DNA of 64,000 nucleotides from Rhodoblastus acidophilus (GTDB taxonomy: Bacteria; Pseudomonadota; Alphaproteobacteria; Rhizobiales; Beijerinckiaceae): positions 1 to 64,000 of the forward strand of contig NZ_JAOQNX010000029.1 of NCBI RefSeq assembly GCF_025961575.1, written 5' to 3'. Positions within the stretch are counted from its first letter, which is position 1. Every line of letters starts with the position of its first letter. The translations under genes and the position numbers were made by a program. Of this stretch, positions 11,901 to 19,900 are shown piece after piece. Under the pieces are notes generated by a model. That model saw only the letters and a list, made by a program, of their open reading frames with translations. It had not been told where the DNA came from and did not search any database.

Positions 11901-11967
11901 CACCTTCACCGGCGTCACAAAGGCGACGCTGGAAGCCAACGCCAGCGCCGATTTCAGGTTCGTGTGA
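2989..11967 (+). CDS. Giant RTX-type repetitive adhesin, probable type I secretion substrate
   Basis: A 2992-residue surface protein. I chose the ATG at 2989 because GGAGG at 2978-2982 sits 6 nt before it; an in-frame ATG at 2950 lacks a site. N-terminal 'DNWTTAADWS' beta module, then six tandem copies of a 172-residue beta-helix-like unit (nt about 3259-6060). A second 'DNWTAGSGDW' module follows (about 6487-7140). Next come seven Ig-like units of about 106 residues (7147-9357), five of about 96 residues (9367-10795) and two more divergent Ig-like units. The C terminus has glycine/aspartate RTX turns (GTSGNDHIV, GSGNDALTGGGG; nt 11370-11710), then KDVITNFQ and an ADFRFV end typical of serralysin-like type I substrates. 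There is no Sec signal peptide. No ABC/HlyD/TolC secretion genes lie nearby. Likely role: attachment or biofilm. Calcium binding by the RTX turns is family knowledge. Confidence 0.88.
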   Translation: MVGVSNPSASWNGNSDNWTTAADWSDGAIPDPTTAVTISAGDPQITSNVGTISSLTVSSALSILGGGVLNVTGATLLSGGGVIDLRNGGRLTTSAGLTVSGGNGRLKVDSYGGPGGSQVTIGGNLVNASSGVYSDGGVSVGNNSMGQADALTVQGTLTNTGGLVTVTGGNVAGATAKLTVTGAAAATLTGTFNIVGNAGGAILQYGSGAVTQIGDGASNGGWLALDGANAFAEVGASNSNSLLATLATLANNGGLDLRDGASVTTTTGLAVSGGNARLKIDAYGGSGGSQVTIGGNLINTSWGWYNDGGVSVGNNSMSHADSLTVKGTLTNTGALVTLAGGNVAGATAQLTVTGAAAATLTGQYNIVANAGGAVLQYGSGAVTQIGDGASNSGWLTLDGANAYAEVGASNSNSLLNTLATLANNGGLDLRNGAGVTTTTGLTVNGGTARLKIDSYGGSGGSQATIGGNLVNTSLGYYSDGGVSVGNNSMSHADTLTVKGTLTNTGALVTLAGGNAIGATAQLTVTGAAAATLTGTYNLVANAGGAALQYGSGAVTQIGDGASNGGWLSLDGANAYAEVGATNSNSLLATLATLANNGGLDLRNGAGVTTTTGLTVNGGTARLKIDSYGGSGGSQVTVGGNLVNTSIGYYSDGGVSLGNSSMTHADTLTVKGTLTNTGALVTLTGGNAIGATAQATVTGAAASKLTGTYNIVGNAGGAVLQYGSGAVTQLGDGAGNGAWLLLDGANAFAEVGATSSNSLFNALSSIDANSGLDLRDGASVTTTTGLTLNGGSARLKIDAYGGSGGSQVIVGGNLVNSSFGSYNDGGVSVGNSGMSHADSLTVKGTLTNTAALVTLTGGATGATAQLSVTGAAAAKLTGTYSIVGNAGGAVLQYGSGGVTQLGDGAGNGGWLTIDGANAFAEVGATNSNSLFNALSGIDANSGLDLRDGASITTTTGLTLNGGAARLKVDAYGGVGGSQVTIGGNLVNSSFGSYNDGGVSVGGSNVSQADSLTVKGNVVNSGAITLNSGAGRASLTATGAVVNSGALNAYFDSLISAGSYTQTNGGELTLELQGTDAAHHAAVAATGGVTLNGGTLNTPANTLTFAAGQTFNLFTFASGQLNGIFSALGAQADGTTFNLGNGLLLGIEYQNSAGLIQEKIVAAPASTADNWTAGSGDWGTAASWSNGAPDFYSAVTISTAANAAVTLSADATIDSLNIGAKDALTTGSGTDLSIGAGLTVAGALTVNGKSFIDGAAVNTGTIAVGPGGALLDIRGAITGAGGFTLGAGSTLEFGSSDAETVTFAGANATLKLDNPSAFTGTLANLAVGDAIDLAGLTVVSPTVTGGNTLSFKDSNNIAYSYALTGFPGGAGFAAQSDGNGGTLLVVTPPTTTVTVNAVEGNNIINKAQAQAGVPLGGSIAGLASGATFSVKVVDGAFSKTYTATVNADGKTWSATIPAADAITLPDGSASVTAIASASAQASQSVVVHQTLPTLAISPVDGNNIINAANAAAGVTIAGTSTGLASGATFGVTLTDGTFSKAYTATVGPGGAWTTTVPAADAKTLADGTATLTTSQPIDAYGNPAKAATGGVTVHETLPTLTISPVDGNNIINAANAAAGVTIAGTSTGLASGATFSVTVTDNGVVTNYSATVGSGGAWSATIPPANAKALANGNAQISAQAFDGFGNPSNIAADTVAVQGLLPTLTISPVDGNNVINAANAAAGVTIAGTSSGLASGATFTVTLTDGTFSKAYTATVGAGGAWTATVPAADAKTLADGTATLTTSQPTDAYGNPAKAATDSVTVHETLPTLTISPVDGNNIINAANAAAGVTIAGTSTGLASGSTFTVTLTDGTFSKAYTATVGAGGAWTASVPAADAKTLADGTATLTTSQPTDAYGNPAKAATGSVTVDETLPTLTISPVDGNNIINAANAAAGVTIAGTSTGLASGATFTVTLTDGTFSKAYTATVGAGGAWTATVPAADAKTLADGTATLTTSQPTDAYGNPAKAATDSVTVRETLPTLTISPVDGNNIINAANAAAGVTIAGTSTGLASGATFTVTLTDGTFSKVYTATVGAGGAWTASVPAADAKTLADGTATLTTSQPTDAYGNPAKAATDSVTVAQAHGQPPTVSAQETLFGLTNLTSDTITETATAAAGLTIAGVEVFDGKTDLGAATFGAGVWSFTAQNLSDGAHHFTTVTTDSAGNATTSALAELDVATQPPKVTASESVSGPTNKTSVTITGTATAEAVPGDSILLVEVLNGATPLGPATLNAATGAWSYTASGLADGVYTFDTVTTDAAGNFTITTLAEVDVATKAPTVTASESVSGLTNKTIDTITATATAEAVGANAIKSVVVYDGGKALGTATLASGKWTYTTGVLADGAHLLKTVTTDLAGNVTTTALAEVDVATKAPTVTATQSLSGLTNKTIDTITATATAEAVGANAVKSVVVYDGSKALGPATFASGKWTYTTGVLADGAHLLKTVTTDTVGNVTTTALAEVDVATKAPTVTASESASGLTQNRSNTITETAVAEAVGANAIKSVEVFDLFNGVKTDLGAASLAQGVWTFTASNLAFGVHTFSTVTTDAAGNATTTTLAADNVEPPPPKVSIALQKDSSNGKAITNTDALTGGGDANATVSFTIDGVAATLTAAADATGAWSFTPAGLSQGAHTIVASETNGGGTGKASIAFTYDTIAPAVRIATPSGAVANATQTINGAGEAGTLVQLYDGTTKLGATVTVGANGLWRETVTLSGTGAHAITARDTDVAANVGVSAVTTLTLDNQIIGKAGQFVLTGTSGNDHIVVGAGNIVVSTLGGDDTVTLTNAAGQFHLIVGGGGSDTLDLSQTTGGATVNLAQNKATGAQIGTNFVFNFANIIGGGGDETLIGGQGGGLIQAGSGNDALTGGGGANTFAFLSPFGKDVITNFQASGRNHGVVVFDQSLFANWSLVDAALTDTGAGAQIALNANETLTFTGVTKATLEANASADFRFV
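3259..6060 (+). repeat. Six tandem 516-bp coding repeats (172-aa units)
   Basis: The marker ggcagccagg recurs at about 3332, 3848, 4365, 4881, 5398 and 5911, with spacing 513-517 bp. Copies 2-5 share long identical stretches at the DNA level, for example the segments coding GLDLRNGAGVTTTTGL and AVLQYGSGAVTQ. This points to recent amplification or gene conversion within the adhesin gene. The last copy diverges at its 3' end. Confidence 0.9.
7147..9357 (+). repeat. Seven tandem ~318-bp coding repeats (Ig-like units)
   Basis: Unit starts at 7147 (degenerate), 7453, 7771, 8086, 8404, 8722 and 9040, with 315-318 bp periods for the last six. The signature is LPTLTISPVDGNNIINAANAAAGVTIAGTS, read in pieces. 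Units 4-7 are nearly identical in DNA; unit 3 carries a variant middle (TVTDNGVVTNYSATVG). Confidence 0.92.
9367..10795 (+). repeat. Five tandem ~285-bp coding repeats (second Ig-like class)
   Basis: The signature APTVTASESVSGLTNKT recurs at about 9367, 9649, 9940, 10225 and 10510, period 282-291 bp. Units 3 and 4 are close to identical over long DNA runs. This repeat family differs from the 318-bp one immediately upstream. Confidence 0.9.
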
Positions 11968-12061
11968 CCAGGGGCTTGGGCGATGCCATAGATCATCCGC
12001 GCCGCCCGCATGAAATTGGAACGGCTGCTGAGGCATTCGGACGTTCTCAAGGGCGGGTTTG

Positions 12062-12361
12062 TTAGAACGGGATAGTCTCGCTTGGGTCGCCAGGATAAAC
12101 CGGTTTTGGGTGAGGGCGATACGCGATGATATCCGTCCGCTCACCAAGGTGTACCCAATTACCACCTGGGTTCTTTCTCCCACCTATGCCCACCACACCC
12201 CTGTAGAGAATCAGGCGCCCCGAGCGCAGGCGAACATCAACTTCGCCGGTGGTGAATGGCGGGGCACCTCCATACCAGTCAATCCATCCATGGTTAGGTG
12301 CGCCCCTAAAAATCTCCCACCTGCCGGTGAACAAATCTTCGTCCCAAGTCCCACCTGCCAT
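12062..12361 (-). CDS. Small phage-like protein of unknown function
   Basis: A 99-residue protein starting MAGGTWDEDLFTGRWEIF. The core WIDWYGG, EVDVRLRSG, and the C-terminal DIIAYRP pattern resemble small prophage proteins that share the frame 'W-x-x-G-G-x-x-P ... V-R-L-R-x-G ... D-I-x-A-Y-R' (recognised from memory of the pattern, not a search). AGAGG 5 nt before the ATG at 12361 supports the start. Base composition is visibly less GC-rich than the flanks. It stands alone between the adhesin and the giant-protein operon, so it is probably a stray prophage remnant or a recently acquired gene. Function unknown. Confidence 0.6.
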   Translation of the reverse strand: MAGGTWDEDLFTGRWEIFRGAPNHGWIDWYGGAPPFTTGEVDVRLRSGRLILYRGVVGIGGRKNPGGNWVHLGERTDIIAYRPHPKPVYPGDPSETIPF

Positions 12362-12535
12362 CTCGCCTCTGCTCCGTGATTCATTGGAGGCAAACTCCCA
12401 TGCCCAGATGGTGACGAAATGGGGGGGATAGCAGGCGCTTTAACCGGTCTGCTTTCGCGCCCGTAGCCCCGTTTGGCCGTGAGCGAAAATCAGTGAGTTC
12501 GGTGATTATGCATCATCATGATGAATGTGCGAACG

Positions 12536-12548
12536 GGCGCTAAGCGCC
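12536..12548. terminator. Short hairpin after the giant-protein operon, weak terminator candidate
   Basis: GGCGC-TAA-GCGCC lies 4 nt beyond the stop codon of the leftward 1453-aa gene. Five GC pairs with a 3-nt loop, but no T-run follows on the minus strand, so an intrinsic terminator is only a possibility. The remaining bases 12362-12535 hold nothing I can name. Confidence 0.3.
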
Positions 12549-12551
12549 GCC

Positions 12552-15500
12552 TCAAGGACTCAGAAGCGCCCGATCCAACGCGATGATTTCGGCGTAGACC
12601 AGGCGGCCCGGTTGCTGGGCGACGCCATGTTCGGCTTCGCTGTAGTTGGCCGAGATGAATTCGTGTTCTTCGATCAGAAGACGGAATTCGCCGGCGCGGG
12701 GCGTGGTCACGAATTGCGCCACGCCAGCCCAGATCGACAGATTGGCGTCGGAGACGACGGGTCCGTCCTTTTCGGGGACAATCGTCGCCACATGGGAGGG
12801 GACCTCATTCCAGGCGAGATCGCTGTCGATCGCGGGATCATGCTGCTGCAAGCGCACGCGGATGCGCGTCGGACGCGCGCTGACCGCCTGGGGCATTGGT
12901 TCAGCCCGAATGACGGGAGCTGGTCCCTGCGGCGCTACGCCGCTGACGACCACGCGGATCGTGCGCGGATGGTGCGGATCGGCGGTGACCATCACGGACC
13001 GATCGGGCGTCAGCTGCGCGAAATCGGCCAGGACGACCCGGCTGACTTTTGCGTCGGCGAGGGCGTGCGGCTGATAGCGCACCAGAGCGAGACGCACAAA
13101 CGGCATGTAGGTGTTGCCGGGCAGATTGAATGTGAGGTCGGCGTACCAGAGCTGGCGTTCTTCGTCATATTGCGGCGCGAACCCCACGACGCAGATGCGC
13201 CCGGGGCGACCATCGTTCTGTCGCGCGGACGCTTCTGCGAGCGTCACGTCGCGGTCGGACTCGTCCGCGTCAGCGAAGTGATCGACGCCGGGCGCCTTGG
13301 CCAAGCCCTCGGTCCGCCAGATCGGATCCATTCCCCATTGCGTGAAATATGGCGCGAGCGCGACGCGCGCCTGCTGGTCAAGCGCGCCGTTCTTGTCGCT
13401 CCAGAGCGCCACGCCAAGCAGTTCGCCTGCGCCGGACGAGAACCAGGGCCGGTGCAGGTAAACGCGCAGTCCGCCGCCGAAGCGCACGCTCCGCTTCAGG
13501 TTCGTTTCGGTCTGACGCTCCCATCCGAAGGTTGGCAGGACATAGGCCACGTCGGGCGCCAGCGGCCGCGCCGAGGCCGGCACATCGACGACCACCGGCT
13601 CGCTCGTGCGGGTGAACGCCGACGCCTTCAGCTTGGAATCAAAATAGTCCCGGAAGCGCGACGAGGCCGTCGCGGTATAGGAGACGACATGGCGTTTCGT
13701 GTCGTTGAACACGTGGCGAGGCGCAGCATGTCGACAGCTGAAATCTTCCCAGGTTGTGTTGTCCCCGGCGCGCACGAAAAGGATCTGGTCGCGCTGGGGG
13801 TCGTAACGGCCGACGTAGCGCGGTTCGGGGTCTTGGGGGCCCGGCGCAGTCAGGTAATCGTCGCTCAGCGTCGGCAACGGCACTTCCTCGACGGGCGCCG
13901 AGTGATGCTTCATGGACCATTTCAGAGCGTCGTCCACAGGATCGTCCCATGTCGCCAGCAGGTCGACGCGCGCGGTGCTGGCGCCATGAATTTTCAGCGC
14001 GCCCAAGAGATAGGCTTCGTTGGAATTGGGCCTGCGCCACGCCGTGATGGCCGCAAGTTCGGTCGGATCGGCGCGGCCCCGTCCAGGAGCGGTTTGCAGC
14101 GGGACCGGATCGTGGCCCATCTCATGGTGGACTGCTGCGGCCGTGAATTCCGGCCGCCCGAGCGGTTGCTGAACGGCATGAACCAACACGAGCAGATGCG
14201 GCGGCGTGAGCATCCAATGGCCGCCCTCCACGGCCAGCTGGAGCACGTGGGCGATCCGGTCGATGCTGGAGCCCGGCCACAGTTGCGCCCGTTGCGGAGC
14301 ATCCTGGCTGAGCCGGGCGTCGATGTGCTGGCGCAGCCATTGCCAGACGCCCATGAGTTTCAGATCCTCCGGCGTCATATAGCTGGTGAGCGGAACCACA
14401 CGGGTCGTCCCCTTGGGCAACTTGACCGTGAGCGCGCGCGCCTGGGGATCCCAGTGGGGCGGCGCGTCGGTCTCGCCAGGCGACGGCTCGCCGAGCGCCA
14501 GTCGGAAACCGCGCGTCTGCTCCCAGTCGCCGCTATCGCCGAAGCTGATCATGGTCGCCGAACCCGGTCGCGGATTGGGATCGCTGAGCAAGGTGTAATG
14601 AACGGACCCCGGCGCGCCGGCGTCGGGAACGGCCTTGCCGATCGCCCCCGAGGGCGTCCCCGGCAGATTGCGCAAGGCCGCGCCGCGCGACAGCGGGTCG
14701 GGGAAAAACGGCAGCGGATCGACGCTGTCGCCGGGTTCGACGGGATATTCGTTGGACCCGTCGTCCGGAACGGGCTCGGGGCGCCCCTTGATGATGATCT
14801 TTTTTTTCTGGAGTTCGCCGCTGTCGCGCGCGGCGATCAGTTTCCATGTCTGGGGGTCGGACTTCAGCTTGCGGCTGGCGTCATCGAAAGCGCCGTGGCG
14901 TTCGCCCATCTCGATCGCGGCGCGCGGCGGCAGGATGTGACGCTCGCCATTGGCGAGCTCCGCGGCGATCGCGTCCTTGTCGATCGAATCGTTGAACGTG
15001 CGAATGACGATCCGATCGACGGCGGAGCCGGGCTCGGTCACCGCAGCTTCGTCGCGAATCACGATCAGGGGCGCGGGGACCGGCTCGAAGCGCAGATAGG
15101 CGAATCCTTCGGGGTCGCGCGGGAGCGCGAAATTCGCGCTGAGGAGGTCGGCGAGCTTGTCGTCGTGGCCGAGGCCGTTGCCGGCAAGATCGACGGCCCG
15201 GACGCGAAAGCGGTAGCGCGCGCCGAAGCGCAAGGCGGGCAGCGATTGTTTCGCGACCTGGTATTCGGCTTGGACGCGGAACGGCGTCTCCGGCTGGTTC
15301 TCGGCGAATGTGTCGCCCTCGCCGGGCCGGGGGATGGCGTCTTTCGCGTTCGCATACCGGCTCAGGTGCTGGCCCGGCCGAGGCGCGCTCAAGCTCCAAC
15401 CCGCCCAACGCGCGATGGCTTCGTGCAAGTAGAGATCCTTGTCGTCGGGTTTGGCGCCGGGCGCGGTCTGCGTCGCCGCGAGTTCGACAAAGCCTTCATC

Positions 15501-16913
15501 CACCCATTGGTCTTCGGGCTTTTCCGGCTTGAACGCGATATCTCCGACCGTGTAGCGGGCGTTGCGCAAATGCAGGGAGCGCCACGCCTGCGCGCGGGAC
15601 TCCCAGACATCGAGCCGATAGCCGCGCACGAGATCCTCGGCGTAGAACGGGCGAGGCTGGGTCTTGTTGGCCAAGGCGTCGTTGATGTCCCGCGCTTCCT
15701 TGATCGATTGCAGCAATTGCAGCGCGCGATCGTCCGCGAACAGAGAGAGGCCGCCGGATCGCAGCGACGGCAGCGTCGCTTCCGGATCGAAGGTCTCGGG
15801 GTATTGCGGCTCCTGCGGTCCCGCGGATGAATCGAGATTGTGATCGCCCGAAGGGTGGAGCGTTTCCGCGAGCATGATCGCCTTGTGCATCCCGCCGTCG
15901 ACGTCGACCTGCGCCAGACCGAAATGCGCGGGATCGAGAGTGAGCAGGCCGATCACCGTCGAGGGGTGGCCCGGCTCGACCATTGTGCGCGGGGCGGCCA
16001 GAAACAGTTCGTCCTTGCCAAGCGCGATCTTCATGTAAGCCGTCTCGAGCGGATGCGTCTTCGGCTTGATCGCCCAGGGCCAGCCGGGTTTAGCGTCGCG
16101 CACCGCGATGCGGCCGGGGGTGTTGATCGGCGTCGCCGCGACGAAATCGTCGGGCAGATCGAGGTCGAACACCAGACCAAGGGCGCGCAGCAGCGCGGGA
16201 TAGGCGTTCAGCGCGGTGAGCGCCTGATGGAAGTCGAGCAGCTTGTCTTTGTCCGGCAACACGACGCCGTCCTGGTAAGCGGGCGTCGGCATGTGGTGAA
16301 AGACGGAGAACGGAACGGCCACCGCGCCCAGCTTGCTCGGCGGCTCGATGAGCAGGCCCTCGGAATCCAGCGGGCCCGCCGCGCGCGCGTGGCGCTCCGG
16401 CCATAGATAGCGCGCGCGAACGCCCTCGCGCAGCCTGTCCGCTTCACGGCCGCTCCAGTGCACCTGCAATCCATTGACGAGAGACTCCAGCCCGCGCCGG
16501 TTCACATATCCGCGGTCCGGCAAGGCAAGGTCCACGCTCGCGTTCTGATAGACCGATTTCAATGCGCTCAAGGCGTCGCGCATCGAGAATGAAATCATCT
16601 TGCGATCGCTGTAGTCGTCGAAACTTCCATGCGAACGGACATAGGTCTCCCGATTGAAGAGTTGCTCCCAGAGCTCGGGTCGCAAGTCGTTCCGGTTGAT
16701 TGGAAACACCCGCGTATGCCCGCCGCAATGGAGTTCGAACGCGAGCCCTCTGTCGCGCAACTGACGCGTCCAGCGCACCCAGTCGGGAAAATCGCCCAGC
16801 TTGTCGCCGCCGTCGAGCCGCGGCGAGACAAAGATGGAAACCGGCTTGGCCGCCGTGTTGACGCTGATGGCGCGGGGCGTCACCGTGAAGAGAATGGTGT
16901 GTTCGATCGACAT
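12552..16913 (-). CDS. Giant uncharacterised protein (1453 aa), second gene of a two-gene operon
   Basis: I do not recognise a characterised family. The protein opens MSIEHTILFTVTPRAIS... and continues VSPRLDGGDKLGDFPDWVRW, with no signal peptide and no membrane helices. It looks mostly beta-structured. A fibronectin-III-like strand pair (YRFRVRAVDLAGNG) lies near the middle (about residue 575). Later motifs include GTTRVVPLTSYMTPEDL (about 850), GLRVYLHRPWFSSGAGE (about 1150) and a C-terminal stretch on antibody-like beta-strands ending EFRLLIEEHEFI. The start ATG at 16913 has GAGG overlapping the stop of the preceding gene, with a 9-nt gap, so translation of the pair is likely coupled. The two proteins probably act together. 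Codon use matches the chromosome, so it is not an obvious recent import. Confidence 0.85.
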   Translation of the reverse strand: MSIEHTILFTVTPRAISVNTAAKPVSIFVSPRLDGGDKLGDFPDWVRWTRQLRDRGLAFELHCGGHTRVFPINRNDLRPELWEQLFNRETYVRSHGSFDDYSDRKMISFSMRDALSALKSVYQNASVDLALPDRGYVNRRGLESLVNGLQVHWSGREADRLREGVRARYLWPERHARAAGPLDSEGLLIEPPSKLGAVAVPFSVFHHMPTPAYQDGVVLPDKDKLLDFHQALTALNAYPALLRALGLVFDLDLPDDFVAATPINTPGRIAVRDAKPGWPWAIKPKTHPLETAYMKIALGKDELFLAAPRTMVEPGHPSTVIGLLTLDPAHFGLAQVDVDGGMHKAIMLAETLHPSGDHNLDSSAGPQEPQYPETFDPEATLPSLRSGGLSLFADDRALQLLQSIKEARDINDALANKTQPRPFYAEDLVRGYRLDVWESRAQAWRSLHLRNARYTVGDIAFKPEKPEDQWVDEGFVELAATQTAPGAKPDDKDLYLHEAIARWAGWSLSAPRPGQHLSRYANAKDAIPRPGEGDTFAENQPETPFRVQAEYQVAKQSLPALRFGARYRFRVRAVDLAGNGLGHDDKLADLLSANFALPRDPEGFAYLRFEPVPAPLIVIRDEAAVTEPGSAVDRIVIRTFNDSIDKDAIAAELANGERHILPPRAAIEMGERHGAFDDASRKLKSDPQTWKLIAARDSGELQKKKIIIKGRPEPVPDDGSNEYPVEPGDSVDPLPFFPDPLSRGAALRNLPGTPSGAIGKAVPDAGAPGSVHYTLLSDPNPRPGSATMISFGDSGDWEQTRGFRLALGEPSPGETDAPPHWDPQARALTVKLPKGTTRVVPLTSYMTPEDLKLMGVWQWLRQHIDARLSQDAPQRAQLWPGSSIDRIAHVLQLAVEGGHWMLTPPHLLVLVHAVQQPLGRPEFTAAAVHHEMGHDPVPLQTAPGRGRADPTELAAITAWRRPNSNEAYLLGALKIHGASTARVDLLATWDDPVDDALKWSMKHHSAPVEEVPLPTLSDDYLTAPGPQDPEPRYVGRYDPQRDQILFVRAGDNTTWEDFSCRHAAPRHVFNDTKRHVVSYTATASSRFRDYFDSKLKASAFTRTSEPVVVDVPASARPLAPDVAYVLPTFGWERQTETNLKRSVRFGGGLRVYLHRPWFSSGAGELLGVALWSDKNGALDQQARVALAPYFTQWGMDPIWRTEGLAKAPGVDHFADADESDRDVTLAEASARQNDGRPGRICVVGFAPQYDEERQLWYADLTFNLPGNTYMPFVRLALVRYQPHALADAKVSRVVLADFAQLTPDRSVMVTADPHHPRTIRVVVSGVAPQGPAPVIRAEPMPQAVSARPTRIRVRLQQHDPAIDSDLAWNEVPSHVATIVPEKDGPVVSDANLSIWAGVAQFVTTPRAGEFRLLIEEHEFISANYSEAEHGVAQQPGRLVYAEIIALDRALLSP

Positions 16914-16922
16914 GAGACATCC

Positions 16923-19900
16923 TCACGCAAAGGCCAGCGCGTAGTCCTTCCAAGGGTCCGCATCGGGAAAGAAATCGATGAAATGCGGGTCGCCGCTGCC
17001 GCCGAAGGCGCGCTCGACCGTCAGCTCGACCGATACGCTGAAAAACAGGACGTGAACCGAAACCGTCAAGGTCGCGCGGCCATAGGCCTTGTGGCGCAAG
17101 CCGTCGTAGGTGAAGCTCAGGTTGAACTCCACGGAAATGCTGATGATGCACAGCACATCGAGCGATCCGCCCATGCGCAGATAGCCGGTGAGGATCGCGG
17201 CGAGATCGTTGGAGTTCTCCTTGCGCTGGAGCGAGAAATAAATACCCGCCATGATGTGGACTTCGCCGCTGGCGACGCCGATGTCGAGCGCCGCCGTCGC
17301 GCCGAATTCCAGCGCGACCTCCAGCGCCCGCATTCCAGCCGTATCGAGCTGGAGATGGAAGAAACCGCCGCCGCCGAAAATGGCGACGGCGAGCACGAAC
17401 GGATGCGCGCGCTCGGAAATGTTGAAGTCGAAAACGGGCTTTCCGTCGAGGAACGGCAGGGTCAAGGCGGCGCCGAGCTTGACATCCTTCAAGGTGAAGA
17501 CGCCGACCGTGAGCGGCGGCAAGGCAAAGGAAAACCCCGCTCGGATTCCCAGGGGGGAGGAGATGAGGTCCAGCGAGGGACCGTCGCCGAACAGACCCGG
17601 CGGAATGGCCTTGCGGATTTCCTCGATGAAGACCAGGTCGCCGCCGAACGCCAGCGGCTTCTCCGGATCGAGTTGCACCACGACTTCGGTCTTGGCGTTG
17701 CTCGTCTTCTTGAAGCTGAAGCTCGCGAACTTGATGAAGACCGAGGTGAGAACGCTGACGGTGAAGGCGTTCAGCGATCCGGAAAACTCCGATGTGGCGT
17801 CGTCGCCGGAGGGCGCGTCGAGGTTTTCGGGTTTGATGTGCTTCGTGATCCTTCCCTTGATGTCGAGGACGCTCACGCCGCCGGTGTTCTTTTCGATCGC
17901 TGCGATCTTGAGGTCGAGCTTGCCGCCGGGTTCGAGGAATTTGGGTTTCCAGTCGAGCTTGGTGATGCTGACTTTCTCGCCTCCGGGCGCATCCTCCACT
18001 TCCGTGCGCATCCTGGGCGCGTTCTCGCCCAGCGTCATGGCGACGGGCGTTGGCGTCGGCAGAAACAGCTCGAGCAGATCGAAGCTGCCGAACAGCATCG
18101 CCGAGCCCTTCGGAAAGAATTGGGTCGGATCGAAAACGTCTTTCACCGCATCCTGGGCTTTGCCCGCGAGCGGCCCGAGCGCGCGCGAGAGCGTGGTGAC
18201 CGCGAGGTTCGGCGTCGCCATTCCCCCGGCCTTCTCGGCGGCGATCTGGACGGGGAGGTTAGCCTTGGGTTCGTCGAGAGCGGGCTCTTCGTAAGCCTCG
18301 TCCACGATTTGCGCGAAAACCCCGGTCTTGTTGGCGGGATCGTCGAGGCCTTTGGCGACGTAGTCCGGGAACAGGCGCAGGTTGGTCTGCTGGTTGGCGC
18401 CGAGCAGCGCCTGCACTTGCGGCAATTTTACCGCCGCTTTCAGCAGCACCGGCTGGACGCGCGCGCGGTCCATGAAAAAGTGCAATGCGTCGGTGACCAG
18501 TTGCGTCGCATCGCTGGGCTTCGCAGGATTTCCGGGCTTCGCAGGAATTCTGGGCGCGAAGAACAGCTTCTGGCCCGGAATGGCGCAGACCCGTGCCGAC
18601 CGGAATTTCTGACGGTTGTAAGCGTCGACGACCGCCTTCTCTTTGGTCGCATTGCCGATGTTGCTGATCGAGACGAACATCAGCGGCATGGTGAAGTCGA
18701 TGGTTTCGCCTTCCACATCCGTCGCCACAGCGTGGAATTGGAAATAGTCCCGCGTCGTCGCGCCTGTCGCGACCTCCACCCAGAACGTGTTGCTGTTCGG
18801 AATCAGATAGCTCGGCTGCGCGATCTCCGGCGTCACCAATGTCGTCAGCCGCACGGACTTCAGCGGATTGCCGCGATCGGTCGCCGCGAATTCCATCACC
18901 GGCTTGCGCACGATGATGAACATCCGCTGAATCAAGTAAGCGCCGACGACGCCCGCGACCTGCTTGAACTTCCGTTCAGTAATTTTGATCAGCGCGGCCG
19001 GATGGCGGAACGGCCAGAGCTCGCCCTCGTAAACGATTTTGACGTAGTGGTCGCGGCCCTGTGTGGCGACGTGCGCCCATTGCGAAAGGTCGAGCTTCGG
19101 GCGCTCCAGTTTTGGAAACGTAAGCGACTCGTATGTGAGCGTCGCCGGTTGAGCGGCGGGCGCGCTCACCTTCACGTCCGCTCTCGGGAGCTTTTGGAGA
19201 ATGCTGACGTTCTTGAAAACCTGGCCGAAGTTGGGAGGCTTGGCGATGGCGGCTTGCGCGCCATGCGGCGGGCTCCAACTCCCGCGCGAATGCAGCCAGC
19301 CTCCCAGCGCCGAAAGCATCAGCCGTTCGGCATGAAAAGGCGTCGGCGCATAAGGGCGCGTCACGGTGATGTAGCGCGCCCCCCACAGATGCACGAGCCG
19401 ATCGACCTCGTAGCCCTGGAACGCCGACGTCAGGACGACGATTTGATGCCGGTCGTTGCAGTTCATCGCGGTCCGGCCCAATTGCGGATCGTCACGCACC
19501 GGCGGCAGCGTGCCGCTGGGGTCGTAATCCGGCGACCAGATCGCGCGAAGCGGCGCTTGCGCGGCCGATGAGAGTTCGCAGACGACGCCGCCGGTTTTCA
19601 GCGCCAGCCTTGTGTGCCAAAGCTCGGTGCGCCCCCGAGAGGTGAACGGCTGCGCGCGATGCAGCCACGCCACCTCGCGCGTGGGAGAAATCACCAGGTG
19701 GTAGGGCAGTTCGATCGCCGTCTCATGCGCGGCGGGCTCGTGGATGGCCGGCGCGCTTGCGATCGCCTCGGCGGTCGGATCGTCTCCGATCGCCGCGATG
19801 CCGGAGACGCTCAACTCAAGCTTTGACCACGCGAGCAAACCTTCAAGGGAAAACGGAATCCGGGCCTCGGGCGGCACGACGAAAACGAGCCGGCTGGAAT

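Noticed and set aside
11968-12061. Possible transposase 3' remnant after the adhesin
   Set aside because: Reading all frames gave no recognisable transposase motif, terminal repeats or target duplication.
12525-15830. 1101-codon open frame on the plus strand opposite the giant 1453-aa gene
   Set aside because: The translation is Arg/Gly/Gln-rich low-complexity with no domain, and it mirrors the wobble-position GC of the minus-strand gene. A shadow.
16629-19571. 980-codon plus-strand open frame opposite the 1110-aa gene
   Set aside because: Charged low-complexity product, no ribosome site, and the opposite frame has conserved-looking beta motifs.
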